Below are positions 12,679-23,148 of a DNA stretch of 64,000 bases, in pieces. The position numbers and the translations under genes were made by a program. Below the pieces are notes generated by a model that was not told the origin of the DNA, searched no databases, and was given only the letters and a program-made list of their open reading frames with translations. The stretch comes from Dillenia suffruticosa (lineage: Eukaryota > Streptophyta > Magnoliopsida > Dilleniales > Dilleniaceae). The stretch spans positions 8,964,174 to 9,028,173 of the forward strand of contig JAVTVX010000002.1 of NCBI GenBank assembly GCA_033439265.1, written 5' to 3'. Positions within the stretch are counted from its first letter, which is position 1; every line of letters begins with the position of its first letter.

Positions 12679-14560
12679 CACATGATTACCTGGATCAGTT
12701 CATCATCGTGTTTATCATTGATATCTTAGTATACTCGTGAAGTGATGAGGAGCATGCTCAGCACATTCTGGTTGTTTTATAGATCCTTCGCGAGAGACAG
12801 TTATATGCCAAATTCACCAAGTGTGAATTTTGGCTACGACAGATTAGTTTTCTGAGGCGAATAGTCTTTGCAGAAGGTATTTTCATTGATCTACAGAAAG
12901 TTGAAGCTATATTGAGATGGGAGCAGCCACAAACCATGACTGAGATCCGAAGTTTCCTTGATCTTGCAAGTTATTATCGACGGTTTTAGAGGGATTCTCT
13001 CAAATCGCTGCTCTACTATCTAAGTTGATGTGGAAAGACATCAAATTCTATTGGGATGATCATTGTGAGGCGATCTTGTAGGAGCTCAAACAACGATCGA
13101 CATCCACACCGATCTTGACCCTTACCACTAGTAGTCGGGAGTATATAGTATATAGTGATGCCAGCTGATAGGGCATGGGTTATGTACTGATGCAGGATGG
13201 CCGGGTAATTGCATATGCTTCTCGACAGTTGAGGAAGCACGAGTTGAACTACCCAACAAACGATCTCGAGTTGGCCGCCATAGTCTTTACTTTGAAGATA
13301 TGGCGACATTATTTATACGGAGTGACCTACAGGGTATTCACAGATCATAAAAGTCTCAAGTATTTGTTCACACAGTGGGAATTGAACCTCCAACAGAGGA
13401 GATGGTTGGAGTTATGGAAAGATTATGACCATATCATTGATTATCATCTAGGAAAGGTAAATGTTGTGGCAGAGCTAGAAGTCATCATCTTCTTCTCAGA
13501 CGACAGAGAATGCTTATCTTTCTTATTTTGTGGGACTTCGTGCATTAAGAGTCAGCTTGGCTAGTGATGATCAAGGAGCACTAATATCACGATTTGAGGT
13601 GAGGTCGACTTTGCTTGACCGCATTAGGGAGCTTCAGGGATTAGATGAGGAATTCTGAGATATTCTTGATAGGATCCGCAAGGGTAATGGCGGAGAGTTC
13701 TGAGTCCGTGATGATGGACTAATGGTATACCAAGAGCGGGTTGTATTCCCGTTAACAGCGATCTTTGGAGAGCTATTCTTGAGGAGGCTTATTCCTCCAC
13801 TTATGCTATGCATCTTGACAGTATGAAAATGTATCAGACTATCTGAAGTAGTTATTGGTGGCCTAGTAAGAAGAGAGAGATCGTAGAGTTTGTTGCTCGC
13901 TGCTTAATTTGTCAGTAGGTGAAGGCCAAGCATCAGCGACCTACCGGTACTTTACAACCTCTTCCCATTCCCGAGTGGAAGTGAGAGCACATCACGATAG
14001 ATTTTGTAATGGGGCTACCGTGGACTTTGACATGACATGATACTATATGGGTGACCATCGATAGAATCACCAAGTCCACACACTTCATTTCTATTAGTTG
14101 TGATTATTCCTTGGAGGTGTTGGCATGCCTCTACATCGATACCATTGTCAGACTTCACGGGATACCTATGTCATAGTGTCAGATAGAGACCCCAGATTTA
14201 CCTCTAGATTTTGGCTCAGATTATAGGAGGTATTGGGCACTAGATTGAGTTTTAGCACAGTATACCATCCCCAAACCGATGGTCAGTCAGAGAGGACCAT
14301 CCAGACTCTAGAGGACATGCTAAGAGCATGTGTTATGGATTTTTGGGATAGCTGGGATCGGCATCTCCCATTGGTTGAGTTTGCATATAATAACAGTTAT
14401 CAGGCCAGTATTGGAATATCTCCATACGAGGCATTATATGAGAGGAAATGCCATACTCCACTATGCTGGAATAAGGTAGGAGAGAGACAACTCAATGGTG
14501 TTAAGATTGTTGAGGAGACTAAAGAAAAAGTAAAAATCATTCGTGAACGGATGAAGCCCG
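12679..14560 (+). pseudogene. G-family chromovirus pol fragment (RT, RNase H, integrase), plus strand
   Basis: Parts in order: RT palm and thumb (12679-12990, ending near YYRRF), RNase H (about 13140-13480, motifs [10 protein letters not shown] and FTDHKSLKY), integrase zinc region near 13800-13920 and catalytic core to 14557 (YHPQTDGQSERTIQTLEDM near 14270). It is closely similar to the minus-strand pol of G2 (41362-39700). At about 14560 it changes to the coding tail of an R element. Fossil with numerous breaks. Confidence 0.8.
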
Positions 14561-15331
14561 CGGATGTATTCATCAAGACTGCAAGAAATTTACAAAATTC
14601 AACTCAAGTTCCAGTTGGGCCAGTAATAAAAGTTTGAGTTAAAAGGTTCAAAAAAATACTGAATAACTTAATTCAGAGGGTTTTACAATAAGAAATTGGA
14701 GTCCAAATGAATAAAGAACCAAAAGGGGTCTCACTTATGCTCATGCAAGCCCAGTTGGAAGAATAAAAGGCCCAAAACTATCCAAGATCAAGGGAAGACG
14801 AAAATAAATAAAAATAGTAGCAAAACTTGGTCAAAATAGTTTGATTTATTTAGTTTCCTAATTTTTATTTTTTTGTAACTTATATTTAGTTTTCTAATTC
14901 TTTATTGTTTAGAGAGTTTAAATTTGTAGTTGCCAATTAAGTTTTTACCTTTAGGCTATAAATAGGCCATTATACATTGTGTAAAACAACACTTTGGAGA
15001 GAATTAATAAAATTGTGAGGATTCTTTACACAATTCTTATTCTTTTGAGAACTTTGAACTTATTCAAGATATGAATTTTATTTAGTTCTTTGACTTATCA
15101 ATCTAGGTTTCGAACCATCTAGATTGTGGCGTCATTCATTCCATCTTTATACCAAAATTCTTGATCTAGTGAGAAACGGGTCTAAGGTCATATACCTTAG
15201 GTTCTTCCTCCTTTAGGGCAAGGGTTGAGGTTTTTAATTCTACCGGTTCAAATAATTCATTGGGACTATTTTTGGGTTAAATTAACTTGTTCGTGGGTTC
15301 TAAGGTTTTTATACCCAACGAGTTCATATCA
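14561..15331 (+). mobile_element. R-family coding tail plus LTR (R2)
   Basis: 14561-14690 translates to a gypsy-like C-terminal tail (VPVGPV, then KRFKKILNNLIQRV), as seen at the end of some plant gypsy polyproteins. The R LTR follows, with TATA-like CTATAAATAGG near 14957, ending TTCATATCA at 15331. A tRNA-Met primer site comes next. An LTR with a 3' coding tail on one side and a primer site on the other is the mark of a tandem or recombined element. Confidence 0.65.
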
Positions 15332-15333
15332 GT

Positions 15334-15345
15334 TGGTATCAGAGC
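15334..15345 (+). other. Primer-binding site of R element
   Basis: TGGTATCAGAGC, complementary to initiator tRNA-Met, two bases after the R2 LTR end. Only about 25 bases of leader follow before R3 sequence starts. Confidence 0.85.
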
Positions 15346-15371
15346 AATTTTGGGTTACCCTTCGAGTTAGG

Positions 15372-15934
15372 CCCAAAACTATCCAAGACCAAGGGAGGAC
15401 GAAAATAAAGAAAAATAGTACCAAGACTTGGTCAAAATAGTTTGATTTATTTAGTTTCCTAATTTTTATTTTTTTCTAACTTATGTTTAGTTTCCTAATT
15501 CTTTATTGTTTAGAGAGTTACTAAATTTGTAGTTGTCAATTAAGTTTTTACCTTTAGGCTATAAATAGGCCATTATACATTATGTAAAACAACACTTTGG
15601 AGAGAATTAATAAAATTGTGAGGATTCTTCACACAATTCTTATTCTTTTGAGAACTTTGAACTTATTCAAGATATGAGTTTTGTTTAGTTCTTTGACTTA
15701 TCAATCTAGATTTCGAACTATCTAAATTGTGGCATCATTCATTCCATATTTATACCAAAGTTCTTGATCTAGTGAGAAACGGGTTTAAGGTCATATGCGT
15801 TAGGTTCTTCTTCCTTTAGGGCAAGGGTTGAGGTTTTTAATTCCACCAGTTCAAATAATTCGTTGGGATGATTTTTGGGCTAAATTAACTTGTTCATGGG
15901 TTCTAGGGTTTTTATACCCAACGGGTTCACATCA
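15372..15934 (+). mobile_element. Second R-family LTR copy (R3)
   Basis: Starts inside the LTR at a point matching about 85 in R1 and runs to ACGGGTTCACATCA at 15934, with the same TATA-like box. It is joined directly to a copia RT fragment, so it is another remnant of the rearranged R element. Confidence 0.75.
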
Positions 15935-16387
15935 CGAATGGATCAACCAAAGAGTGTTTTACAACTCTGAAGTGACTTTGCATCCCATTTCTGATTACTA
16001 CACTAACTCACATGTCTCCACAAAACACCAAGCATACTTAAACAAGATTGACAAAGAGGTGGAACCTAGATTTTTTGAAGAAGCAAAACAAGATCCTAGA
16101 TGGGTGCAAGCCATGAAAGAAGAGATAGATGCTCTTACCAAAAATGGAACTTGGGAGATTACTCATTTGCCCAAAAACAAGAAGGCCGTAGAATGCAAAT
16201 GGGTATGTAAAATCAAGCATAAAAGTGATGGATCAATCGATCGCTTCAAGGCAAGATTAGTGGCAAAAGGATTTACTCAAGCATACGGAATAGACTACAA
16301 GGAAACCTATGCTCCGGTAGCAAAAATGAACTCCATTAGAGTACTTATGTCCTTGGCCATGAATCATGAATGGAACATGTATCAAAT
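15935..16387 (+). pseudogene. Ty1/copia reverse transcriptase N-terminal fragment
   Basis: The open frame reads EWINQRVFYNSEVT, then WVQAMKEEIDALTKNGTWEI, KARLVAKGFTQAYG and ETYAPVAKMNSIRVLMSL. This matches the RT start of copies C (49410-49850) and D (46150-46600). Sequence after about 16385 is LTR-like and non-coding. Fossil fragment. Confidence 0.8.
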
Positions 16388-16543
16388 GGAACATGAATGG
16401 AAATCCGGGCAAGGCCCATTTAGGGCCCAACTTAGAAACCTTAAAGAGATTACAATGAGAATGAAAAATCTACACAAATTAAAACTATACATTTAGACTT
16501 CATTCCCTTAGGACATAAACCCTAATTGTCCTTTATTTCAACA
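16388..16543 (-). mobile_element. S-type copia LTR fragment, minus strand
   Basis: The reverse complement opens TGTTGAAATAAAGGACAATT and parallels the first ~150 bp of S1 (2064 onward), including GGCCCTAAATGGGCCTTGCC. Its outer terminus at 16543 abuts mitochondrial cox1 sequence. Confidence 0.75.
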
Positions 16544-17110
16544 CACACAAATAGGGGGTGATCTATGCATTGTCATTCCAGGGCCACGCATGTTGGAGAT
16601 AGTTGTTATAGAATTGATAGAAGCTAAAATGAATGAAACACCAAATAGATGTAGACTAGAAATTGCTGAATCAATTGCTTCTTTAGAATAGCTGGTAATT
16701 CCACTTAAGGGCGGATAAACCATCCAGCCAGTACCGCTACCCACTTCTTTTAAGTCTGGGCTTAATAGGTGCAAGAGACTTGGTGGCAACAACCAGAATG
16801 AAATATTATTTAATCATGGAAATGCCATGTCAAGTGCACCTATTAGAATCAGAACATACCAATAACCAGATCCAACTATCATCGCTGTTATAACCATAAA
16901 AAAGATCATTAAAGAAGCGTGAGCCGTTATTAAAACATTATAAAGTTGATGATTCCCACCAAGAATTTGATCGCCTGGTCGTGCTAATTCTATACGAATC
17001 AGTATTGAGAAGCATCTGTCCATCACTCCAGCAATGGCTCCGAATATGAAATATAGAGTCCCTATATCCTTGTGGTTAGTGGAGAACAGCCATCAAGCTA
17101 AATTTCTCAT
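16544..17110 (-). pseudogene. cox1: cox1 pseudogene, N-terminal ~189 codons (mitochondrial origin)
   Basis: The parent gene encodes cytochrome c oxidase subunit 1, the catalytic core of respiratory complex IV in the inner membrane. On the minus strand the start lies at 17110. [20 protein letters not shown] reads near 17090-17035, [20 protein letters not shown] near 16990-16930, and [15 protein letters not shown] and [10 protein letters not shown] further on. The N-terminal transmembrane helices are present, with the His of the TAHA motif (a heme a ligand in the family). The copy stops after about a third of the normal ~527 residues and carries at least one in-frame stop, one frame change and many substitutions. 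Confidence 0.9.
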
Positions 17111-17149
17111 GGAATGTATTTCTATTTTTTTTATTCCTTATCAGAGAGT

Positions 17150-17211
17150 AATAGCCTTCTTATGTTATTACCACCCCCCAAATAGCCTTCTTATCTTATA
17201 GCCACCCCCCA
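17150..17211 (+). repeat. 31-bp tandem duplication in the mitochondrial spacer
   Basis: Two adjacent 31-bp units (17150-17180, 17181-17211), each containing TAGCCTTCTTAT and a CCACCCCCCA block, lie between cox1 and sdh3. Confidence 0.8.
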
Positions 17212-17283
17212 AATAAGTCAGACCCTATTAGCCTGGTCGAAGATGGGGATAAGGTGTAAGGATTGAATCCCTCTTCTCATGAC

Positions 17284-17583
17284 CTAGAAAGAAAAATCCG
17301 TCAATAAATGACAAACTCTATTATACAGGGATAAGGCAGTAATCTCTAAGGAGATTAGGATAAGCTTTGATGAATAATAAAAGAATTGGTAGAAATTCTC
17401 ATAGATGAAGCAAATCAAACCTATTTTCAAACAAAGAAGATAAAAAAAGAAAGCTATAGTAACTAGGAAAGCACCGGAGATTCTATGGAAAATTGGAAAC
17501 ATCGAAGTGAGCTGTGGCTTATAAATAGGAAGATGAGGAGATAATGGGCGAAGGAAACTTTTCTTTCTATTAGTCTTTGTCAT
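17284..17583 (-). pseudogene. sdh3: sdh3, nearly full-length nuclear copy of mitochondrial gene
   Basis: The parent encodes the cytochrome b560 membrane anchor of succinate dehydrogenase (complex II). The minus-strand frame is open for 99 codons from ATG at 17583. It shows FLRPLSPHLPIYKPQLTS, then HRISGAF (heme/quinone region), a hydrophobic helix ending FYLLCLKIG, and HLLTDFS at the C-terminus. The C-terminus is slightly shorter than the usual ~105-110 residues. No mitochondrial targeting peptide or promoter is visible, so expression as a transferred functional gene is unlikely. It reads as an open pseudogene. Confidence 0.85.
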
Positions 17584-17855
17584 TTGGTTTGGTGAATCAA
17601 GAGGATATGTGTCACTGCTTCGCTCCCCCCAAAAAAGAAAGACTCCTCGAGAACTATAGAACACTTTTCTTGGTTGTTGACCAACGGAAAGCATGGGCAA
17701 GAGGAAACGAAACTTATGATATTTCAAAGCTTTTAAGTCACGTATCCGCTGTAAGCCTATCTACTGTTGGATAGAAGACTGGTATAGAATCGATCTAGAC
17801 TATCCTCAATTTGGATAGGTATGTCCCTATGAGTGACTATGCCGATCTTTATATG
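17584..17855. other. Mitochondrial spacer between sdh3 and rps4
   Basis: No gene recognised. It sits inside the mitochondrial block and is probably the original intergenic sequence. Short open frames here have no recognisable motif. Confidence 0.55.
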
Positions 17856-18496
17856 TTTTGGCCACATCCGTTTTCGCTCCGAAAAGGAAGGTCTGGATCT
17901 TTTAATCTTATGTCGTGAGGGATGTGACCTATGTTAGGTCCATAAGATACCACAGCTTTTGATGTTCTATAATTCACCTCCAAATAATGAGTAGGTAGCT
18001 TGATCCTTTTGATTCTTCTCTTCATAGTCAACTTTTGGGGGGATGAGGAACAATAAATCGAATTACTATATAAAGAAGAGTTGTAAACTATAGGACTTCT
18101 TGTTCGAGTAGGAAGATTTCGATTTTTCTCATTCCTTCTCTTCGATATAATAGGGATTTGAAATAATACAAATTCCTCTTCATTCTGTTGTGCTTCGCGA
18201 AGGAACTGCCTAAGCATATTTTTTCATATCTAAACTTCTTTCTTCTTTTTAAGTTTTCTTCTTGCATAGAAGAACGCAACTCTTGCAAAAACCAGAATTT
18301 TAGTAGTAGGCAGCACCCCCTCTTAGTTTTGATTAAGGAGAACCATTCTGTTTTGGTTCTCCAAATTCTTACCGGAACGAATTTTCCTATGATTTTTTCA
18401 ACTGATATTTCTTTATACAATGATCTCCTTATTTCTTTACCGCGAGTTCTCACTTCATTTTCTTGAAATGATATTATATCACCGTGGGACACTTTA

Positions 18497-19773
18497 AGTA
18501 AGATCCCGTTTCGAGTAAATATGAAAGTATATGTTTCCATTTGCATTTTTGTTTTTTTTTAAAGCACTCAAATTTTTCTGCATCACATTGTGATAAATTG
18601 GATGCATTTGTGATATATGTTTTGATTTTTATGTTTATAATTCTAAATAGAGGTCGGACATATTGAACTTAACATAAATTGTGGAATATAGTGACGAATG
18701 AAAACGATTGGAAAAGAATGAAACAAGAGATCCAAATTAGGGTTTGGTGTGGGACCCACAAAAGAAAAAGAAAAGGAAAAGAAAGAAAAAAAATAGAAAA
18801 GAAAAGGAAAAAGAAAGAGAAAAAGAAAAAGAAAAAGAAAAATGAGAAAATAACATAAAAATCATTTGGACACCATGGCAGACCATCACCCAACACATGG
18901 CAACTTTAGCTTTGACACCTCACCATGCTTGGGCCCCACATTCCATTTAGGTAGAGAGGTAAGGATGGAGAAGGAATTCAAAAACTTAAATTTTTTCTTT
19001 CAAAATGTTCATTTTCAGATTTCATCTTCCAAATAGTTTTTCTATGACTGTGTAAGTTATATTGTTAAATTTGGATTTAACATTATTTGATATGACATAT
19101 TTTGTACAATTGGTACTGAATTTTGCTATGAATCCTATATGATCATCTTGATAAATTAGAATCTTTGTGATTATCACTCATATGAATATGAAGTAATATG
19201 AAGAGAAAGTGATACTGCGATGATAATTCCGAAAGTTTTGCGAAGCCTACGGGCGAAGCTTAAGGAGTACAGGTAGTATGTGAAGTTCCGAAAGCTTTGC
19301 GAAGCCTGCGGACGAAGCTTGGGGAACTATGGATATATTTCTTCTCCCTACGAGGTTCGAATTAGAAACAGGTGAAGTGTTTGAGGTATTTAACCTAAAA
19401 AGACCTAGATTTCATTTAGAAATACCAACTTTTTGTGGATATGATATTCATATAATATAGTATGTTATGCTAGGTGGCCAGTAGGGCAATTGATGCCAAG
19501 TTGTTTGATAATAAAAGTATCATATTAATCTTTATCGGATTACCCTAGGTGGCTAAATAGTCACTAAATAGGGAAGACCTTTCCATGATTTTATTTGGAA
19601 AGAACAAGCGATTTATTTTCTTTTAATATAAATTTCATTCCGTGTTGTCACACACGGGGAGTGCGATTGTCGCAAGTACAAACGTCGCATTTTAATTAGG
19701 TTGATTGTTTCCACATTTGCATTTTTATCTCCTTTTGATAGGGGGTGCGACGCCTGGATAACGGGTCGTCACA
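18497..19773 (+). mobile_element. T-family LTR, short form (T2), inserted in rps4 copy
   Basis: It ends GGGTCGTCACA and begins GTAAGATCCC one base in, like T1. Perfect CTTTA duplications flank it. Blocks align in order with T1 (for example 18640-18760 to 1370-1500, 19050-19430 to 2990-3390), but it is about half the length. A homopurine run covers about 18757-18845. No coding sequence; either a solo LTR of a shorter subfamily or a shortened copy. Confidence 0.8.
19231..19340 (+). repeat. 59-bp tandem repeat in T2
   Basis: Units start at 19231 and 19290 with the same period as in T1. Each contains GCGAAGCCT followed by GAAGCTT. Confidence 0.75.
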
Positions 19774-20084
19774 CTTTAAAATGAGTAATATTTACCATTC
19801 CATTATTCACACAAACCCTTCGATGACTTATCGGCTGCCTTGCTTGAGGAATAGTTTCACAAAAATGGAGACAAACCGAAATAACGTCCGATCTTGTTTC
19901 TGGATTGAGTAGAAAAGGAATATATGAAGTTCGTTCTGTTCCTTTATGCACCTCTGTGATGGGTAAATCCCCATAAAAAGGGGTAACTTTCGTGTATTTT
20001 GTGATGGATGTAACTGTTAAGATTTTTTCTTGGATAAATCTTTCTCTTAATAGATCTCTTCTTGTTCCTCAATCTTCGAAGAAA

Positions 20085-20396
20085 AGTATACAACATCAAC
20101 TTTCATTGTGGAAGAATGGCTGGTACCATACCTAAAACTCGACATCCCCAAAATATATGTCAAGTGTGTCGAACGTGTCTCGATAAGTCTGTCATCATAG
20201 GAAAGTGAGAGGTGAGTATTAAGGAAAATACTCAGTGAGTGAGGGGATCGACAATATATTATCAATAGAGTGTGTGAGCACGGAGTGTCAAATCACATTT
20301 TTTTAAAACATGATAAAATTATAAATCAAGCATGACATTTCCACCAATCAAGTGATCATGTATCATATATCATAATATCAACATATACATCCCTTT
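20085..20396 (-). mobile_element. G2 left LTR, outer piece
   Basis: Matches the right G2 LTR from about 54723 onward. It is cut on the left by the mitochondrial insert and on the right by SIRE. The last five bases (CCTTT, 20392-20396) pair with CATTT at 36031-36035 as the SIRE target duplication. The first ~290 bp of this LTR are not seen. Confidence 0.8.
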
Positions 20397-21442
20397 TATT
20401 AAGGAAATTGTTGTCGAATCCTAGTATATTTTGATGATAACAAAACTTTATATGTGTTTCTAATAATTTATCAAGTGTGCAGACATTTAAAATATGTAAT
20501 GCAAGGTTATATATATAAATCTATACAATTAGTCATAAAACACTATCACAGAAGTAGGGTAGAAGTAGTGTAATGGGTAAAAACAGTAGAGTTTCAGATA
20601 AATTTTTAACTATTACGATTTTGTTTTACTTTCAAGCCCTAGCTCAGCATGTTTTACTGGAGGTAAAACAAAATTCAAAATTTGAATTTAGCATGTTCTA
20701 GCATATTTTTAGGAGGTTTTTTATCTCATACATTTTCTATAACTCCTAAACTTTTTTAAATTTCGATTTTTCCTCTTAATAAAAGTGATGTTAGACTTTA
20801 AATTCAAAAAGTTATAACAATAAATTGTTTTTTGAACCTCCTGAACTGAAGGCTGAAAATAAGGATCTAAAAACAGTCAAGGCTGGTTCTAAAGGTATAT
20901 TGAAAGGCATAAATCATTTCGAAACAAGCTGTTTTTGGGCAGAACTCGAATTGAACATTGGAGAACAATATTCAGTCCTTATTCACAAGATTTTACAGAA
21001 TATTTTTGGGTTTTGGGTTGAAAGAAAACAGACCCCAAAAACCTCTACTCGATCATACTTTCTACTGCATTTTTCTGATGCTGACTGAGTCAATTTTGTT
21101 CTATACATTTTGTTTTTGTATTTGCATAGTCTCACAAGTCTAAGGGGAGTGTTGGGAACATTCACTTAGGTTGATAGGTTAGGTGTGAGAGAGTTAGACT
21201 TGGGTAGATATTGGACTAAGATATTTTCAAGAAAGAAGACGCAGATTGTCAACATTGAAGACATGTACATGTATTTGTAACTCTCTTTGTTCATATTGAA
21301 AACCAGCTATCACTAACAATGGCTTGTTAAGTTGGAAGAGTGGACGTAGGCACAAGACCGAACCACTATAAATTGGGCTTGATCTCTCTATCCTTTCTAT
21401 TTATTTTTCTATATTTTCATATTCTTGCATTTACATGTTCCA
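20397..21442 (+). repeat. SIRE 5' LTR, partial
   Basis: Aligns with 34789-35935 of the 3' LTR, from the TTTTGATGATAACAAAACTT block near the start to CTTGCATTTACAT near the end. The last part and the primer site are replaced by insert U. Confidence 0.75.
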
Positions 21443-21445
21443 TTT

Positions 21446-21584
21446 TGTAACGCCGACTCTGTGATATCGTATTTTTATACGAGAAATTTTATTTATTTAT
21501 ATTGATTTTTGAGTTTGGGGTATTTAAATGAAATTTTTGGTATATTTAAAATTATTGTCGTATCCGTTAAAATTTGAGTAAAAA

Positions 21585-21623
<39 letters not shown>

Positions 21624-21763
21624 ATAATAATAATAATAAAGAAAAGAAAAGAAAAGAAAAGAAAAGAGAAGAGAAGAGAAGAGAGAAGAAAAAGCAAAAA
21701 AAAAGAAAAAGAAAAAGAAAAAGAAAAAAAGAAAAAGAATTAGGGCTTAAAGCCCTAATTCTC

Positions 21764-21802
<39 letters not shown>

Positions 21803-22200
21803 ACTCCATCTCTTCCTTTCCTGCAGCTGCCACCCACGACCTCGCCTTCCTCCCGCGATCGCCGCCGCTGCAATGCCCTCCCACGATTGCAGCTCCTCCG
21901 CTGAGCGCGATCCGCTACCAGCGCTCCTCAGCGCGAGTGCGCGCTTGCTCGAGAGCCTGCCTGCACACGATCGAGCACTCCAGCCCACAGTGCGTGATCC
22001 CTGCACGACCGCAAGCGCACCAACACGCGACAGCGCAGAGCACTGCATGGTCTCCCGAGCACGAGCACTAGCGCTCCGCTGCGCGCCTCTGCACGAGCCC
22101 CTGTGCGCCTCTGCACAAGCCCCTGCGCGCCTCTGCAGGCTCCTGGACTAATGCCAGCGCGCCCTAGAAGAAAATATCATAAATTCTCGAGAAAAGTACC
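21446..22200 (+). other. Unclassified insert U in SIRE 5' region
   Basis: Begins TGTAACGCCGACTCTGTG, an LTR-like opening, and replaces the SIRE leader. It contains (TA)n at 21588-21618, (TAA)n, a long purine run of AAAAG units (21639-21740), (CT)n at 21767-21805 and a GC-rich, CpG-rich tract (21820-22150). Short frames in the GC-rich tract show no domain. It may be part of an LTR from another family or a shuffled fragment; I see no clear right terminus or target duplication. Confidence 0.45.
22081..22140 (+). repeat. 22-bp tandem repeat, GC-rich, 2.7 units
   Basis: Units at 22081-22102, 22103-22124 and 22125-22140, each built on GCGCCTCTGCA followed by AGCCCCT (third unit cut short). Confidence 0.8.
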
Positions 22201-22683
22201 TATTGTAATGTGCAATCTCTGCTATAGAATTTAACTTAGTTTTTTCTTGTTCTACAGCCAAAGAAATATGGGACAAACTCTGTGTCCCTCATGAAGGCAC
22301 TAGGACTGTGAAAAACACCAGAATTAACCTTCTTATACAAGAGTATGAGCTGTTTAAGTTTTAGTCAGGAAAACAAGTAAAGGATTTGTTCAACAAATTC
22401 ACTTCCATCATAAATGAACTAGAGCTTCTTGGAAAACCCTTCTCAGACACTGATCTTGTCAGAAAAATTCTGAGAATTCTTCCCAGAGTTTGGGATGCTA
22501 AAAAGACAGCCATTGAAGAGGCACAAGATCTCTCGAAACTATTCTTGAATGAGCTAAGAGGAAAACTAATGGCATATGAAGTTAAAGTGTATCATTCTGC
22601 TGAATCTGAAGGGAAGAAAAAATCTATTACATTTATTGTAGAGGAAAAGCCTTCAGAGGATGAAAGCAGTGGAAGTGAAGTCA
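22201..22683 (+). pseudogene. SIRE gag N-terminal fragment
   Basis: Translation shows the copia gag (UBN2-type) core: TAKEIWDKLCVPHEGT, then INLLIQEYELFK, ELLGKPFSDTDLVRKILRIL and AIEEAQDLSK. This is typical of Sirevirus-like capsid proteins. It is interrupted by copia A at 22689 and the element resumes at 31491. Confidence 0.8.
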
Positions 22684-22688
22684 ATTTT

Positions 22689-23148
22689 TGTTAAAAATAA
22701 AGGAGAAGATGAAGATAAGTCTCAAGGTATTCAACTTGAAAATATGATAATGTCATAAACATTGGGCTTTTTATTTTTTAATGTTCAGAATTTTACAACA
22801 TATTTATGACCCAAAATACATTCAAAAACAAGCCCAATGAAGCCCAAAAGTATGAAGGAAAGTCTAAGAGGTAAACCCAAATAGCTAGGGGCACTTTGGG
22901 CAATGTATATTCCAACAGTCCAAAAACTAGCTGTTGGAATTCCTTGGGGTTTGAGCCCCAACGGGAATATTGTCTTTGTTCTCTCTCTACTGGCTATTTT
23001 TCTCCCTTTGCCTATAAATAGAGCTATTGCTCTCCTTTTAAAAAAATAGAGAGGAAGATAATCTCTCTTCCTTTGTATCATTCTACTACATCAATAAAAG
23101 CCAGAAGTTTATTAGATTTCTCTACTCTTCTTAGTCAAAAATTCAACA
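22689..23148 (+). repeat. 5' LTR of A
   Basis: TGTTAAAAATAAAG to ATTCAACA, with TATA-like CTATAAATAG near 23015. Primer site TGGTATCAGAGC starts at 23149. Confidence 0.95.

Larger units (their letters stand above)
16544..20084 (-). other. Nuclear mitochondrial DNA insert (rps4-sdh3-cox1), split by T2
   Basis: Three plant mitochondrial genes lie in the same (minus) orientation: rps4, then sdh3, then a cox1 start. All are diverged or truncated, and the block is framed by nuclear retroelement sequence, so it is a nuclear copy and not mitochondrial contamination. Removing T2 leaves about 2.26 kb. The left end cuts cox1 near codon 189; the right end cuts the rps4 start and joins the G2 LTR at about 20084. 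Confidence 0.9.
17856..20084 (-). pseudogene. rps4: rps4 pseudogene, split by T2 (mitochondrial origin)
   Basis: The parent encodes mitochondrial small-subunit ribosomal protein S4. The N-terminal portion lies at 20084-19774 (LRRLRN near the edge, then TERTSYIPFLLNPETRSDVI, HFCETIPQARQPISHRRVCV and HFKV). The remainder lies at 18496-17856 (SHGDIISFQENEVRTRG, QELRSSMQEENL, CLGSSFAKHNRMKRNL, LPTHYLEVNYRT, GPNIGHIPHDIRLKD, GCGQNI, stop at 17856). Between them sits T2, with CTTTA duplicated at 18492-18496 and 19774-19778. The start codon region is missing at the right edge. Frame changes lie near 18150 and in the N-terminal part. Confidence 0.9.

Noticed and set aside
17284-17583. sdh3 as a functional gene newly moved to the nucleus
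   Set aside because: No targeting peptide, promoter or intron is visible; the neighbours are broken mitochondrial genes in the original order, so a passive insert is more likely.
18669-18896. Phe-rich minus-strand frame in T2
   Set aside because: Same homopurine-tract artefact as in T1.
16544-20084. Mitochondrial contamination of the assembly
   Set aside because: The genes are diverged and truncated, and rps4 is interrupted by a nuclear LTR with a target duplication.
21493-22151. Several overlapping frames in insert U
   Set aside because: They cross microsatellites and a CpG-rich tandem repeat, on both strands at once, with no domain.
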